From positions 19,341,645-19,405,644 of the forward strand of contig NC_067205.1 in assembly GCF_026262505.1 (NCBI RefSeq): 64,000 bases of DNA, written 5' to 3'. The stretch comes from Trichomonas vaginalis G3. Taxonomy: Eukaryota > Parabasalia > Trichomonadida > Trichomonadidae. Positions 30,962-42,390 of the stretch are shown one piece after another. Each line of letters opens with the position of its first letter. Position 1 is the stretch's first letter. A program made the position numbers and the translations under genes. The notes under the pieces are model-generated. The model made no database searches. It was given only the letters and a program-made list of their open reading frames with translations, and had not been told where the DNA came from.

Positions 30962-31951
30962 TTAATTGCCTTCGAGAAGTATTTCCATAGAGATGACAAT
31001 CAAAATAGTATTTGGAACCTTTATTATGAAGGAATTAGTCCTCCTTCTGAAGTCATTACAGGTGAAGTTGAAAAAGTTACAGCAACAGATAAAAAATGTT
31101 TTGCATATATCTGTAGATTCATCGGCCTACAAGATAGAGCAGTTAAATTCGAAGATACAAATAATTACTCAATTTTACTTATTGAAAATATTTTTTCAGA
31201 AGGTTCAGGTACAATATTTATATCTAGTTCTAGTAATACAGCCATTATTATTGATAAATTCTGTTCATTTGAAAGCCAAACTTCTTCAAGTGGTCAATTT
31301 ACTTATTTCAAAGGAAAAATCAACAGTACAATCCTCCAAGGATCAATTTGTAATGGAGGAAATAGTTCAGAATATCATATGATTTGCCAATATCAAGGAT
31401 TTGGATCACTTTCAAAAACAAACATTTCTAACTGTATATCACTCATTTGTCCAAGTTTTCTTTATGATGAAGTTGAATCAATAGGCAATGTTGCATTTTG
31501 CAATTTTGAGAATTTAATAGCAACTCAATGGGTTATTGCTGGATTCTCAAATTGTCTCGGAATAATCGAACGATGTAATTATATAAATAATTCTCAAGAG
31601 GATTCTTCCGGAATAGTTTATGCTGTAAATAGCGTACTTGATATTTTCGATTCTTCATTCCAAAACAATCGACTGAATGGCCGAGGAGCTTTATTTTATG
31701 GAGATTCTGGACAGATTAATATACATAGATGTAGTATTGATGATACATTATTTTATGGAGATGTTGATACAGCAGATCAAGGAACAAAATCGTTTATGAA
31801 TAATTTAAAGTTCATTGATTTAAGTCCATGCGAAGGAAATCTTGAAATAGTTTTATTATTTGTAACCAAGAAAGAAAATAAAATTTGTTCTCCTTTTAAA
31901 TCCATAAATTTTCTTTTTGGAAAGTTTTTTATGTCTATTTTGTTTTTTTAG
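30962..31951 (+). CDS. Pmp-like beta-helix family protein (unit P4), start unclear
   Basis: An uninterrupted frame of 329 codons: EKYFHRDDNQNSIWNLYYEG, KCFAYICRFIGLQDRAVKF, SILLIENIFSEGSGT, IIDKFCSFESQ, ILQGSICNGG, SLSKTNISNCIS, FCNFENLIA, CNYINNSQ, IFDSSFQNN, HRCSIDD, LSPCEGNLEIVLLF and INFLFGKFF. The C-terminus is hydrophobic but too short for a confident anchor. The ATG at 30931 is one base out of frame and reads MSQQIHCRSLINCLREVFP then TAG. A nearly identical leader occurs in P6. It contains the undisturbed site corresponding to the transposon insertion in P1. Confidence 0.65.
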   Translation, partial: LIAFEKYFHRDDNQNSIWNLYYEGISPPSEVITGEVEKVTATDKKCFAYICRFIGLQDRAVKFEDTNNYSILLIENIFSEGSGTIFISSSSNTAIIIDKFCSFESQTSSSGQFTYFKGKINSTILQGSICNGGNSSEYHMICQYQGFGSLSKTNISNCISLICPSFLYDEVESIGNVAFCNFENLIATQWVIAGFSNCLGIIERCNYINNSQEDSSGIVYAVNSVLDIFDSSFQNNRLNGRGALFYGDSGQINIHRCSIDDTLFYGDVDTADQGTKSFMNNLKFIDLSPCEGNLEIVLLFVTKKENKICSPFKSINFLFGKFFMSILFF

Positions 31952-32029
31952 TTAAAGATAAAAAAATTAACAGATCTCTCAAATCAAATATATAATACAA
32001 CATCAATAAGAATATTTAAAATGAAAGTA

Positions 32030-32206
32030 TTTTCATTTGATGCGGAAGGAAATACTCCTCTTCATCTGGCATTATGTAATTAAGTTATTTCAAAATTTCT
32101 GATTGAACTACCATTGAAATGCATAATGATAATAATACTCCACTCCATTTTGCATCACAAAACGGTTCTATAGAAAATATAAGAACACCTATTTTTCATG
32201 GTACAA
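32030..32206 (+). pseudogene. Ankyrin-repeat gene remnant
   Basis: Encodes DAEGNTPLHLALCN, then stop, SKFLIE, and NTPLHFASQNGSIENIRTPI. These match two consecutive ankyrin repeats of the ankyrin gene at 58,551-60,794 (NTPLHLAVENEDVAKFLIE and TPLHFAAQNGSIENNRTLIF), though in altered order. It is a decayed fragment, joined at its 3' end to Pmp-like sequence. Confidence 0.75.
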
Positions 32207-32745
32207 TATATATTAATTGTACTAGCAATACTTCAATTATTATTAATAAATTTTGTTCATTTGAAAACCAAACTCCTTCAACAGGCCAATTTGCTTATTT
32301 CGAGGGCAAAATCAACAGTACTCTCGAAATTATTGATGGAGGAAATAGTTCAGTATTGTATATGATGTACCAGCAAAACTGTTTCGGATCTCTTTCAAAA
32401 ATAAACATTTCTAACCGTATTTCATCATTTAGAACAGCATTTAATTATTATTCAGTTGAATCAATAGTAAATGTTTCATTTTGTAATTTTGAGAATTCAA
32501 AAGGGGCTAATTATCAGATTACTGTCTTTTTGGAATGTTCAGGTAGAATTGAACGATGTAATTATATAAATAATTCTCCTGATCAAAGAGTTTATTATGG
32601 ATTTGTTTATGTTTATAATAAAAGACTTGATATTTTCGATTCATCTTTCCAAAACAAACTACAATATGGATGTATTTATATACATCGATGTAGTATTGAT
32701 TCTTATTCAACATCTGGGCATGTTTATGTATCAAAAAGAGGATAA
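32119..32745 (+). pseudogene. Ankyrin/Pmp-like chimeric ORF (unit P5)
   Basis: A 208-codon ATG frame. Residues 1-29 are ankyrin sequence (NDNNTPLHFASQNGSIE, then IFHG). Residues 30-208 are Pmp-like, entered in the middle of the family (TIYINCTSNTSIIINKFCSF, INISNRIS, VNVSFCNFENSKGA, CNYINNS, IFDSSFQN, HRCSIDS). The C-terminal third of the family is missing. Probably a by-product of recombination between neighbouring genes. It is the only family unit here with an in-frame ATG. Confidence 0.75.
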
Positions 32746-32930
32746 GAAATTGGTGATAGGCATTTCAATTTAAAGCAATCTTTATTTGATAATACGAATG
32801 AAATTACGATACTTTTTCATCTCATTGTTGAGTTTGTTGGTCTAAAAGATCACCATAAATGTAATTTCACGAAGAAATGAGCAAAGCGAAAATAAAATAG
32901 TTATTATTCTCATCTGAAGGAAGTTCACTT

Positions 32931-32969
32931 ATGGTGATTCCCCCTGTCATTTACTACTTTTGCAATGAG
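32931..32969 (+). promoter_or_regulatory. Conserved Pmp-family upstream block (P6)
   Basis: ATGGTGATTCCCCCTGTCAT followed by TTACTACTTTTGCAATGAG; the palindromic ATGAGT...ACTCAT follows as in P2. Confidence 0.55.
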
Positions 32970-33978
32970 TCGTAAAACTCATTGTCGAAGTCAAATTAAT
33001 TGTCTTCGAGAAGCATTTCCATAGAGATGACAATCAAAATAATATTTGGAACTTTTATTATGAAGGAATTAGTCCTCCTTCAGAAGTTTTTACAGGTGAA
33101 GTTGAAAAAATTACACCAAAATCAAGCAAATGCTTTGCATACATATGCAAATTCATCAACTTACAAGATAGAGCAGTTAAATTCGAAGATACAAATGATT
33201 ACTCGATTTTACTTTGCGAAAACATTTTTTCACATGGTCCGGGTACAGTATATATTAAAAGTTCTAGTAAAAATGACATTATTATTGATAAGTTCTGTTC
33301 ATTTGAAAGTAAAACTCCTTCAAAAGGTCAATTTGCTTATTTCTCGAACAATATCAGCAGTACAATCCTCCAAGGATCAATTTTTAATGGAGGAAATAGT
33401 TCAGATGATGCAATGATTTACCAGAGAAGTAGTTTTGTATCACTTTCAAAAATAAACGTTTCTAAATGTATTATTAGCTTGTGCGGGTTTTAAATATGAT
33501 TATGTTGAATCAACAGTAAATGTTTCATTTTGTAATTTTGAGAATTTAAACGCAACTGACGGATTGATTACTGCTTTTTCTTATTCTCCAGGAATAATAG
33601 ACAAATGTAATTATATAAATAATTCTCAAGATGGTATTTCAGGATTAGTTTATGTTTTTTGGAATAGACTTGATATTTACAATTCATCTTTCCAAAATAA
33701 TAACAATGGAGTTTTATTTGAAGGATACAGTGATTATCAATGTAGTATTGATTCATCTTTGCCTCTTACAGATCATGGAACAGTTTATACATCAGATCAA
33801 GGAACAGAATCTTTTAAAAATAATTTAAAGTTCATTGACTTAAGTCCATGTGAAGGAGATCTTGAAATCGTATTATTATTTGTACCAAAGAAAGGAAATA
33901 AAATTTGTTCATTTTGTCCATCTATAAATTTCTTTTTGGTAAATTTTTTATTTCTGTTTTGTTATTTAGTAAAAGATA
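32969..33978 (+). pseudogene. Pmp-like gene with internal frameshift (unit P6)
   Basis: The first frame encodes FEKHFHRDDNQNNIWNFYYE, KCFAYICKFINLQDRAVKF, CSFESKTPSKGQF and ILQGSIFNGG. It ends at TAA 33,491-33,493 because of a one-base shift; the body resumes in the next frame as CAGFKYDYVESTVNVSFCNF and continues to the family C-terminus. The same internal break is present in the clean copy at 57.4 kb, so it is a real mutation. A further difference near 33,935 is confined to this copy and looks like a read error. Confidence 0.8.
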
Positions 33979-34323
33979 AAAAATTCGAAACATTTATTAT
34001 GAAAATAAAGGTGAATATCCCAATATTGTCCAGATGTTCAGCTTATATGATTCTTTAAATTATTGATTAAATAAAATATTGATTATGTTTGAGGGTTTGC
34101 AAATGGTTCATTCTCAATAATGATTACATTGAGAGAGGGTTCAATCCTGGTTTCTAATATTATTGGTAAGGATTTAAATTGAGTATAATTTGTAGTTTTC
34201 TGTATACATATATTGATATATTTATCTATTTTCCTGCACATAAAGATTGCATTTACATCTTTCTGTCATTGTCTCAATTTTTTTGACACTAAAGCTATAT
34301 AGGCTGATATATTTTTCTGCTAT

Positions 34324-34450
34324 TTAAGGGCGCACTTACCACTTTCTGACATTCTCTCAAATTTCCTGTTTAAGGTTTTATTTTTTATGCTCTTCACGTC
34401 CGTATATCTCTTTTTGAGAGAGTGTCAGAAAGAGGTAAGTGCATCCTTAA
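34324..34450 (+). mobile_element. TTAA miniature inverted-repeat transposable element
   Basis: 127 bp, TTAA to TTAA. The left end TTAAGGGCGCACTTACCACT and the right end are inverted complements over about 37 bp, including CTTTCTGACA and TCTCTCAAA. No coding capacity. The terminal TTAAGGG(C/T)GCAC is shared with the 1-kb element at 5,655-6,676, so both may be moved by the same transposase. It lies 140 bp upstream of the ankyrin gene. Confidence 0.8.
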
Positions 34451-34591
34451 TTTGCCTTTAAATACAAGATAACTATTCTAAAAATAAAAGGAATAATTAC
34501 TTACCTAATTTGGCCAATATCTTGCAATATCTAGCAAAACACTTACCTTGACGATACAAACAGTTTGGTCAGAAAGGTACCTTAAAATTTA

Positions 34592-36369
34592 ATGAGCGAA
34601 TGCCAAAATTTAACAAGACATTATGATATACTTCTACATATGTGCAAAGATTATATTGATGCTTTTAATTCTCTTTACACTATTAAATCTAATACAGAAG
34701 AAGAAATTGATAAAGTTTACGAAAAGATTAAAAAGAATTTACTAGAAAACAAATTATTTTCACCAGAAGAAATTATTATTCAAATCCAATTTGCTTGCGA
34801 TTATAGAATAGGTTATTTAAGAGCGTATTGGGAAATATTCAAAAAGATATACCACGAATATGGCATCAAACATGATTATGATATTAATCCGAAGTTTGCT
34901 TTTTCTTTTATATAAAGAATATGACTTTATTTTGGATACAGGACTGCTTTACGAATTTAATAAAATGAAATATAAAAAATTCACGGTAGATGTTTTCCAA
35001 GAAAATTCGATTAATTTTGCCATTATGAAAGATGATGTTGCTAAATTAATTGAATGAACAGAATTAACAGAAAATCGAGAGGATTTTAATTATTTAAAAA
35101 GCATTCATTATCCTAAGTCAGGCAAATATTCAATGCTTGAAATATGTTGTTTACATGGTGCTGTTAATTGTTTCAAATTTTGTTTATCTGAATTCAAGTT
35201 CGAAATAACACAATATTGCATTAATTTTGCTTTTTTGAGTGGAAATCCTGATATTTTGAATATATGTTTGAAAGAATTGGATGATAACAGTGATATTGAT
35301 TTAGAGTCATGCATGAAATATGCCATTATTTCTCATAACGTTGATTTTGTTTCTTATTTAGTAACCGAAAGAGATCTCGATGTTGATATTGATATGTGTT
35401 TAAAATACAAAAACCTTCAAGCATTTTTAATATATTTTGATCAAAATAATTCAATTGAAAAAATAAACTTAGATAAAATCAGAAAATACACATGCATAAC
35501 TCCATTATTTAGAATAACCATCTTTAGTTGAATATTTCATTTCTAATGGAGGAAATATTGATTCAAAATACGAACAAGATCGAAGTATTCTTCATTATGC
35601 TATAATGAATAATTGGAATGAACTTGCAGAAATTCTTATTGCTGATGGTGCAAATGTTAATACAAGAGACAAAGAAGATTGCACTCTTTACATTATGCAG
35701 CTGAAAAGGGGTGTATTGAAATTATAAAATATTTAGTTTCAAAAAGGTGCAAATATAAATGCTGATGATAAAAATAAAAGAACTCCACTTCATTATGCGC
35801 TGCAATGCAAAAATCTTTTGAAACAATTAAAATTCTTCTAGAAAAAGGTTCTGATATTAATGCAAAGGATGTTAATGGATTCACTCCATTACTTTTAGCA
35901 ATAAAAAATAATAAATTCGAAATTGCTAAAATACTTATTCAGAATGTGGCAAATCCAAATGTTATTAATAATAATGGAGAAACATCTCTTCAGATAGCTG
36001 CAACTCACGGAGGAAGAGAAATCATTGAACTTCTTCTTTCTCAAGGATGCATTATCAATGAAAGTGAATATTTAATTCATTGGGCCAACAAATAAAAATA
36101 TTGGACACTAGATTTTGTTCTAAGTCTTCATAATAATGTTAATGTAAGAAATTCTGAAAATAAAACTCCACTCCATTTTGCAGCACAAAATGGATCTATA
36201 GAAAATAATAGAACACTTATTTTTCATGGTGCAGATATTGAAGCGCATGATAATAAAGGGAACACCCTCTTCATCTGGCAGTAGAAAATGAAGATGTTGC
36301 AAAATTTCTGATTGAAAATGGAGCAAATATTAATTCTGTCAATGAAAATGGTCAAACACCTCTAATATA
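34592..36369 (+). CDS. Ankyrin-repeat protein, truncated by assembly gap (arm A copy)
   Basis: Starts at ATG 34592 (MSECQNLTRHYDILLHMCKD) and runs to the N gap. It is the same gene as 58,551-60,794, where the full description is given. This copy has extra one-base gains and losses relative to the clean copy (for example in the stretch 34,900-36,300), which I attribute to sequencing error. The in-frame TGA after AKLIE (35,055-35,057) is shared with the clean copy. Confidence 0.75.
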
Positions 36370-36394
36370 NNNNNNNNNNNNNNNNNNNNNNNNN
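36370..36394. other. Assembly gap of 25 N
   Basis: Exactly 25 undetermined bases, a fixed-size gap marker. The sequence on its right restarts at a position equivalent to 14,466, so the two sides overlap and the gap is not a true missing segment. Confidence 0.95.
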
Positions 36395-36644
36395 TATTTA
36401 GAAATTCATGCTAAAGCTTCTTTTTAGTAATGGAATGATTCACTTCTGTTTCTTTTTATCGATTGCACCTAATAAATCGTCAGTCAGGTTTTGCAATTTC
36501 GTAATTTTCTTTTTCATTTAGCTGTTTTTGCTTATCCTTTTTGCTGTCAACATCGTGTATGAAATTTGAGAGGTTGACAAATTGTGGTATTGCTCGAACA
36601 TCGCTAGAACCCTTATAGACAGGGCTAGCAGAGTCTTGCAACAT
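36395..36644 (-). CDS. Coiled-coil protein N-terminal fragment (duplicate of 14,466-14,714)
   Basis: The first 80 or so codons of the 994-aa coiled-coil gene (MLQDSASPVYKGSSDVRAIP...), cut by the gap, with at least one extra base near 36,507. Confidence 0.8.
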
Positions 36645-36694
36645 TTGATGACCGTTTAGTGATTTCGGATGTTTCAGAACCATGGTATTAGTCT

Positions 36695-39012
36695 ATGAAC
36701 GATTGCTTGAAACGCAATATGAAACCACTGTATATCACAGAAGCACAAGTATCATTCGATGAAACACAAAAAACTCAAATTGTTATTAATAATTTCACCA
36801 GAATTCCTATTAGTTTATGATGATACAGGAAAGAAAATAGTTAGAATTATATAGCTTGGGTCAAACTTCGTGCAGCAAAATTGTTAGAAGACCAAGTTTT
36901 ACAAATCAAATTCAAAAATAAAAATTCAAATTGAATCTAACAATTTTGACAATGTAATTTAACTTTATTCAGATCAAATACAAAAATATTGCTCAAAAAG
37001 CGAGCAATACTCGATGATTTCACCCAGAAACTTATATAACGTCACTTTCCTACGAGATTTTTCAATACTAAACAGATTATAATATCACATAAAAATATCC
37101 AAAATTTCATTAGATTCAAAAGTTTTTCAATATTTCGCGATTATTCTAGATAAAAATTCCGAAACACTTGATTTCATCAATTCCCCAAGTTGGATAAGTA
37201 CATTTCTAGCTTATGCTATTGTATACCAATGATATCTCATCTATATACTAAATTATTGATTCAAAACTCCCAAAAAATATAATTCAACATATAGCAGGCG
37301 TTTTCATGCAATACACCAGTATAAAATCAATACAAATACGAGGAGAATTAACATCTGAAATATAAATCTCTTAAAATCTATAATCAAAAATATCAACCTC
37401 AATTTGCAAATTTAAATTTATAGATTCGAATATGATTGTTTCAAATCTTAACAATACTAGAAGAACTATCAAATAGTACTAGTCTTACATCTTTGGATTC
37501 AATAATGCACTTCATTCTGGTTCTTATCGATTCTTCTCAACAAGTCTCTTCCAACCATCATTTGAATAGTTTACGAAGTTTAAATATCTCAAATATGAAA
37601 GGAATCAATTTTGAACAACTTTTTCCAAAATTAAAATTTATTGAATCATTAGCATTAGAAAACGTTGATTTAGAACTAACGGATTTGTTTGATTATGCAG
37701 AAAAGTATCTTGGAGCATTAAATATCTCAATGTTTCAAGAAATAAAATGTTTTAAGCAAATTTTCCGAACAAAAACTACCAAATTCATTAACAACAGTTA
37801 TTTCAGACTTTATCAAGTTCAATGACTTGTGTCTTTCGTCTTATTTTTTCATTTTTGATGGAAAATTGCAATTCATTTTTAAATTTATCAATTACTAATA
37901 TAACTGCAACAGAAGAAGACTGGCAAAAACTATATATAGCTTTACAGAATCAGAGTTATACTAAATTAAAGTCTCTAAAATGGGATTTCAACAGTGTTGA
38001 TTCGAAATTTTTCAATTTCTTGAAGACAAACAAGAATTTAACAGAAATTTCACTCAATAATTGTTTCAAAGAGAATAACCACAGTCAATCAGTTGTTTTG
38101 TTGACTTTCTCAAAAATATTCAAAAATTCTTTTCTCTTTGTAATAACATTTATCTTGGAAAGAATTTCAATTCAATATTACAATCATTAACAAGATAAAT
38201 ATAGAAACATTGCTGATATTGAATTGTTTCGAATGATGAAAATATTTTATTAATTTTGTAGAAAACACAAACACTGAAGAGGATAGAGTTTGATGGTATT
38301 AATCCAAAAGATCAAACAGTTTATTTGAAGATAATTGATACATTATTGACGAAAATATCGATTTCATTTATCCGAATTCTGACATTTCAAAATTCAAAGA
38401 AAAAATCCTATTGAAACGGAAATCAAATTAAAATACATGCAGATATCCAAAGAATATATAAAGCCTGTTAGTTTAACATCATTTCCTTTGTATATTTGAT
38501 AAAAAGAAACCAGAAACAAAAACAAAAGAATGAAATCAAGAAATTTGTCATTTTCTTTTTCTTCGGACAAGATCAAGAAATATTGATGAAACAAACGAAG
38601 AAGTGATACAAACAGAAATACCAGAAGAACCATCAACACCTAAAAAGACGAAGATTGGCTCAATTACTAAGAGATGCAAAGAAAAACAGAAAACAAAGAA
38701 AGATAAAATACGAAAATTCCGAAGATTCTTCATTTCTAGAGTTGATTCTCAAATAGAAGTCGATTGCAAAAGAAACAAAAGATGTACAGTCTAGAGAGAT
38801 CAAGCTCGTTGTTGATCATTCGTTTGTTAAAGAACATTCATGGGAATTTCATCAGAAAAATTTGAATTAAATTTTGTGAAAAAATTTGGGATGAATTTGA
38901 AAATGAAACATCAGTAATTGAACTATATAAAGAACTGAGCCTTGAAAAGAAACACTGTTCCTCCAAGAGCAGGAAATCTTCCAAAAAACTCCAAGAAATT
39001 TCACCATTTTAA
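36695..39012 (+). CDS. CARMIL-like LRR protein (error-rich duplicate of 14,766-17,108)
   Basis: Collinear with the intact gene, about 25 bp shorter, with its frame shifted many times by one-base changes. Recognisable pieces include INFEQLFPKLKFIESLALEN and ENVDLELTDLFDYAEKYLG. Use the 14.8-kb copy for the protein. Confidence 0.8.
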
Positions 39013-39505
39013 ATTTATATATATAATTGTTAATTTTTAATTTAAATTTACTATCTATGTTTTTTAATTATATAATTGCTTTTAAGAGTCATCATTAACG
39101 TTCAATATGAAAATATATTTCTCTCATTCAAAATTGAGATGAAATCATTGCTCTGTTTATGCATGGATCTCTAAGTATTTCGTTTTTTCATCTATTGAAG
39201 ATATGTTCTGTGTTTGGTTTGATTTTTCGATAAACATTTTTTATAAAATTGAGCTAAGACTGTAACAGATATCACTCAGATATGGTATAAAAGATGATTA
39301 TACCATTGGGGGCATGATCAAAAGAATATTTTGATTATTGCTTTTTGCAAATTTTTCGAGTTTTGCCTTTTTTTTAAAATCTTTTCTTATACAGAATGAA
39401 CTATTATTTTATTAAGAATAATCTGTTTATTATCGCTATTGTTTTACAACGTGCTAAAATTTTGTAAATTCTATTATCGAAGTTTCAAAGATTCGTTTTC
39501 TTGTT

Positions 39506-39989
39506 ATGAGATCTTTTGTGAATAGTCTCGCACGCGCAAATGAGCAATTTATTCAGGAGATCAATAAAAGGAAGCAATACAGGCACAAACCCAAGCGATT
39601 CATTAATTTACAAAAGTGCTAGATCTGCTTTGGTTTTTATCCTAAGAGAAACCCATCTCAAACTTTATCACATAGCTCGTCTACTCCACTTAAAAGATTG
39701 GAGCCATTGAACCATTAAAAAAACAAACGAATCAGAGAATGTTCATAACATCCATTCCATATGATAATCGGCCAAATTTATGAACTACGCTTTGCCAGGC
39801 AGCCATGTGTTGGAGCAAATCGAATTTTTAATTCAGTTGCTGCAAGGCGATTTGTCAATAGTGAGATAAAACGTTTATTGACAAGCAGAAAATCCAATCC
39901 GTCACTATCTCCTCTTTACGCCCCAAGTGTCGATCCAGTTTTACATATTGTGATTTCAATGAACTCGAAATCAACTGGAATGGTGATAG
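39506..39989 (+). CDS. Small basic protein (error-rich duplicate of 17,615-18,115)
   Basis: Same gene with about 17 missing bases spread along it. ANRIFNSVAARRFVNSEI is still readable. Confidence 0.75.
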
Positions 39990-40175
39990 ACTCAAATTCT
40001 ATTGACAACCACTTATTTAGGGACAAAATCTTCAAAGATTTAACCAATATCTTTTCATATTTCCATTTTATTTTGTTTAAATAATCTTCCCATGCATGTT
40101 TCTTAATTTCGATTTTTTAAATGAATAATGAAGGAAATTGACTGATGGTGTTACCCCAGTTTTTAATAGTTTGCA

Positions 40176-41177
40176 ATGAGTTTTAAAATCATTGCAGAGC
40201 TCATATCTATTGATTTCAGAGGTTTCCATAGAGAAGAAGATACAAATAGTATTTGGCGTCTTTATTATGAAGGAATTGATCCTCCTTCTAGTCTTACAGG
40301 TGAAAAAAAAATTGATCCAACAGAGAATAAATGCTTTGCATACATTTGCAAATTCATCAGCCTTACAAGATAGAGCAGTTAAATTCAAGATAAAATGTTA
40401 CTCGATATTACTTATTGAAAACTTTTTCAAAAGGTCCAGGTACAGTATAATTAATAATTAGTAATGATACTTTAATCACCATTGATAAATTCTGTTCATT
40501 TGAAAGTCAAACTCTTCAATGGCAATTTACATTTCGAAGGCAAAATCAACAGTACAATCCTCCAAGGATCAATTTGTAAAGGAGGAAATAGTTCGTGTGA
40601 TATGATTTACCAGAATAAGGTTTTGATCACTTTCAAAACAAACTTTCTAACTGTATATCAGCAGGTTCTACGGTTTTAGTTATTATTATGTGAATCAATA
40701 GTAAATGTTTCATTTTGTAATTTTGAGAATTTAAAAGCACTCACTCAACTTTAATTAAGTTTGTTGATTGTTTTGGAAAATGGAACGATGTAATTTCATA
40801 AATAATTCTCAAAACAATGATGTTATGGATTAATTTTATTTCAATTAAAAGACTTGAAATTTTCGATTCATCTTTCCAAAAAGAATCAACAGAATAAAGT
40901 CGGAGTTATGTTTTGAAGGATATGATGAATATATTTGTTTATATCGATGTAGTATTATGATTTTTCATATACTGGATATATTGTTCAGACATCAGAAAAT
41001 GGAGAGACTTCATTTAATATTAGCTTTAATTTTATTGATATAAGCCCTTGTGAAGCAAATTTTGGTTTTGTTGTATTATTAGCACAAAAGAACGAAAAGA
41101 AAATTTGTTCTTCTATCAATCTATATATTTTCTTTTTGCAATATATTGACGCCTTCTTTGTTATTTAGTAACGATAA
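40176..41177 (+). CDS. Pmp-like unit P2 (error-rich duplicate)
   Basis: Collinear with 18,310-19,346. Here two fewer bases near the start put the ATG (40176) in frame with the body, reading MSFKIIAELISIDFRGFHRE. Because this arm is error-rich this does not prove an intact start, but it identifies the two bases that matter. Confidence 0.7.
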
Positions 41178-41219
41178 AAAAATAAAATCTTTTGTTGTAT
41201 TCAAGAAATTTGTTCTAGT

Positions 41220-41510
41220 TATGAAAATCAAGATTGTGTTTTTGGTACCATTTAAATGAAAGAATTAATCTTCCTTCTACAATAATTTCAGGCGAAACCA
41301 AAATCTCACTCCAGTAGAAAACAAACTTATCGACCTTCAAGATACGACAATTAATTTCACAGATACTGTTGACCACTCGATCTTTGTTTGCCAAAACTTT
41401 TTTTATTTATTTATTGATAATTCTATTTATTTTAAAAGTAAAACTAGTGTTATTTCTTGAGAAAAATCCACAGTTCATTCCTCGAAGGATCAATTATTAA
41501 TGGTTTTTGG
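41220..41510 (+). pseudogene. Pmp-like remnant (duplicate of 19,391-19,690)
   Basis: Same remnant in the second arm, almost unchanged. Confidence 0.65.
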
Positions 41511-41549
41511 AATAAAAAAAAAGTTTCAAAATATCTAACATAATAATAA

Positions 41550-41929
41550 TTAGAAGTTGGACCGTCGAATAAGATCGTGTTAGATTTTCCAAATGAAAAC
41601 AAAATTTTATTATAATCTTCTGTGATGATAACAAAGTTACATAACTGGTTTCGGATTACTTTGAGATCATATAAATGGATCAAAATGATTATTGAGTATA
41701 GCATAAACCCTAACGAAGTTTGAGCCGAATAGATTTAAGTTTCTTGAGAAATCAGTTGATCCACAGCAAGATGAATAATTTTGACAGAAATGGATTCAAA
41801 TGATTTTCTATAATAAATTTAACACTTGATAGAAAATATATTGTTTCTGAAAGTTTGAAATTCATTTGTAATATCTTTGGAAGTGAAATCTCTTGTAATA
41901 ATAAAAACAAGAATCATGGAATTTTGCAA
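41550..41929 (-). pseudogene. BspA-like C-terminal fragment (duplicate of 19,723-20,097)
   Basis: Same fragment with several single-base changes. Confidence 0.7.
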
Positions 41930-41967
41930 CTATATCAAGAACTTTGAAAGCTCTTGGCTTCTTCACG

Positions 41968-42076
41968 CCCATCTGACATTAATTCAATTTTTTGATAATT
42001 GGCATGAAGAGATATTGAAAATTAACCTTAAACATCAGAATTGATGGTCATTCATAGGGTGTAAGTGCATCCTTAA
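41968..42076 (-). mobile_element. TTAA miniature element, truncated (duplicate of 20,137-20,245)
   Basis: Same sequence in the second arm, including the terminal GTAAGTGCATCCTTAA. Confidence 0.6.
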
Positions 42077-42390
42077 TGATTCTTTAACTAATTCTGAAAC
42101 TGATTTTGTGGTTTGAATAAGTTTGATTCTTTCAATTGTAGAACAATTACAAACGATCTCTTATATCAAGTGATGAACACTTCGACGAAAATGAAATAAT
42201 TTAATTTTGATACAAGATATAAATGCATCATTTGTTCATAAATGCGAATCATGTCACACTTTTTCTCGAATTTCTGAATTTGAGTTTTGATTGAATTAGT
42301 ACTAAATATGCCAATCAAAGTCTAGCAAAATCATTGATGAGCATAAACAAATACATGTTCCGAAAATTAGATAAACTATAGTTTATGTCA

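Noticed and set aside
30966-31382. 138-codon frames in the Pmp-like units (also at 33,000, 21,132 on minus, 18,328 and 57,082) that overlap the 190-codon frame by 4 bp, as in a two-gene operon
   Set aside because: They are the second frame of the conserved body. Cys and Asn motifs of the family lie in the other frame, and similar length follows from common descent.
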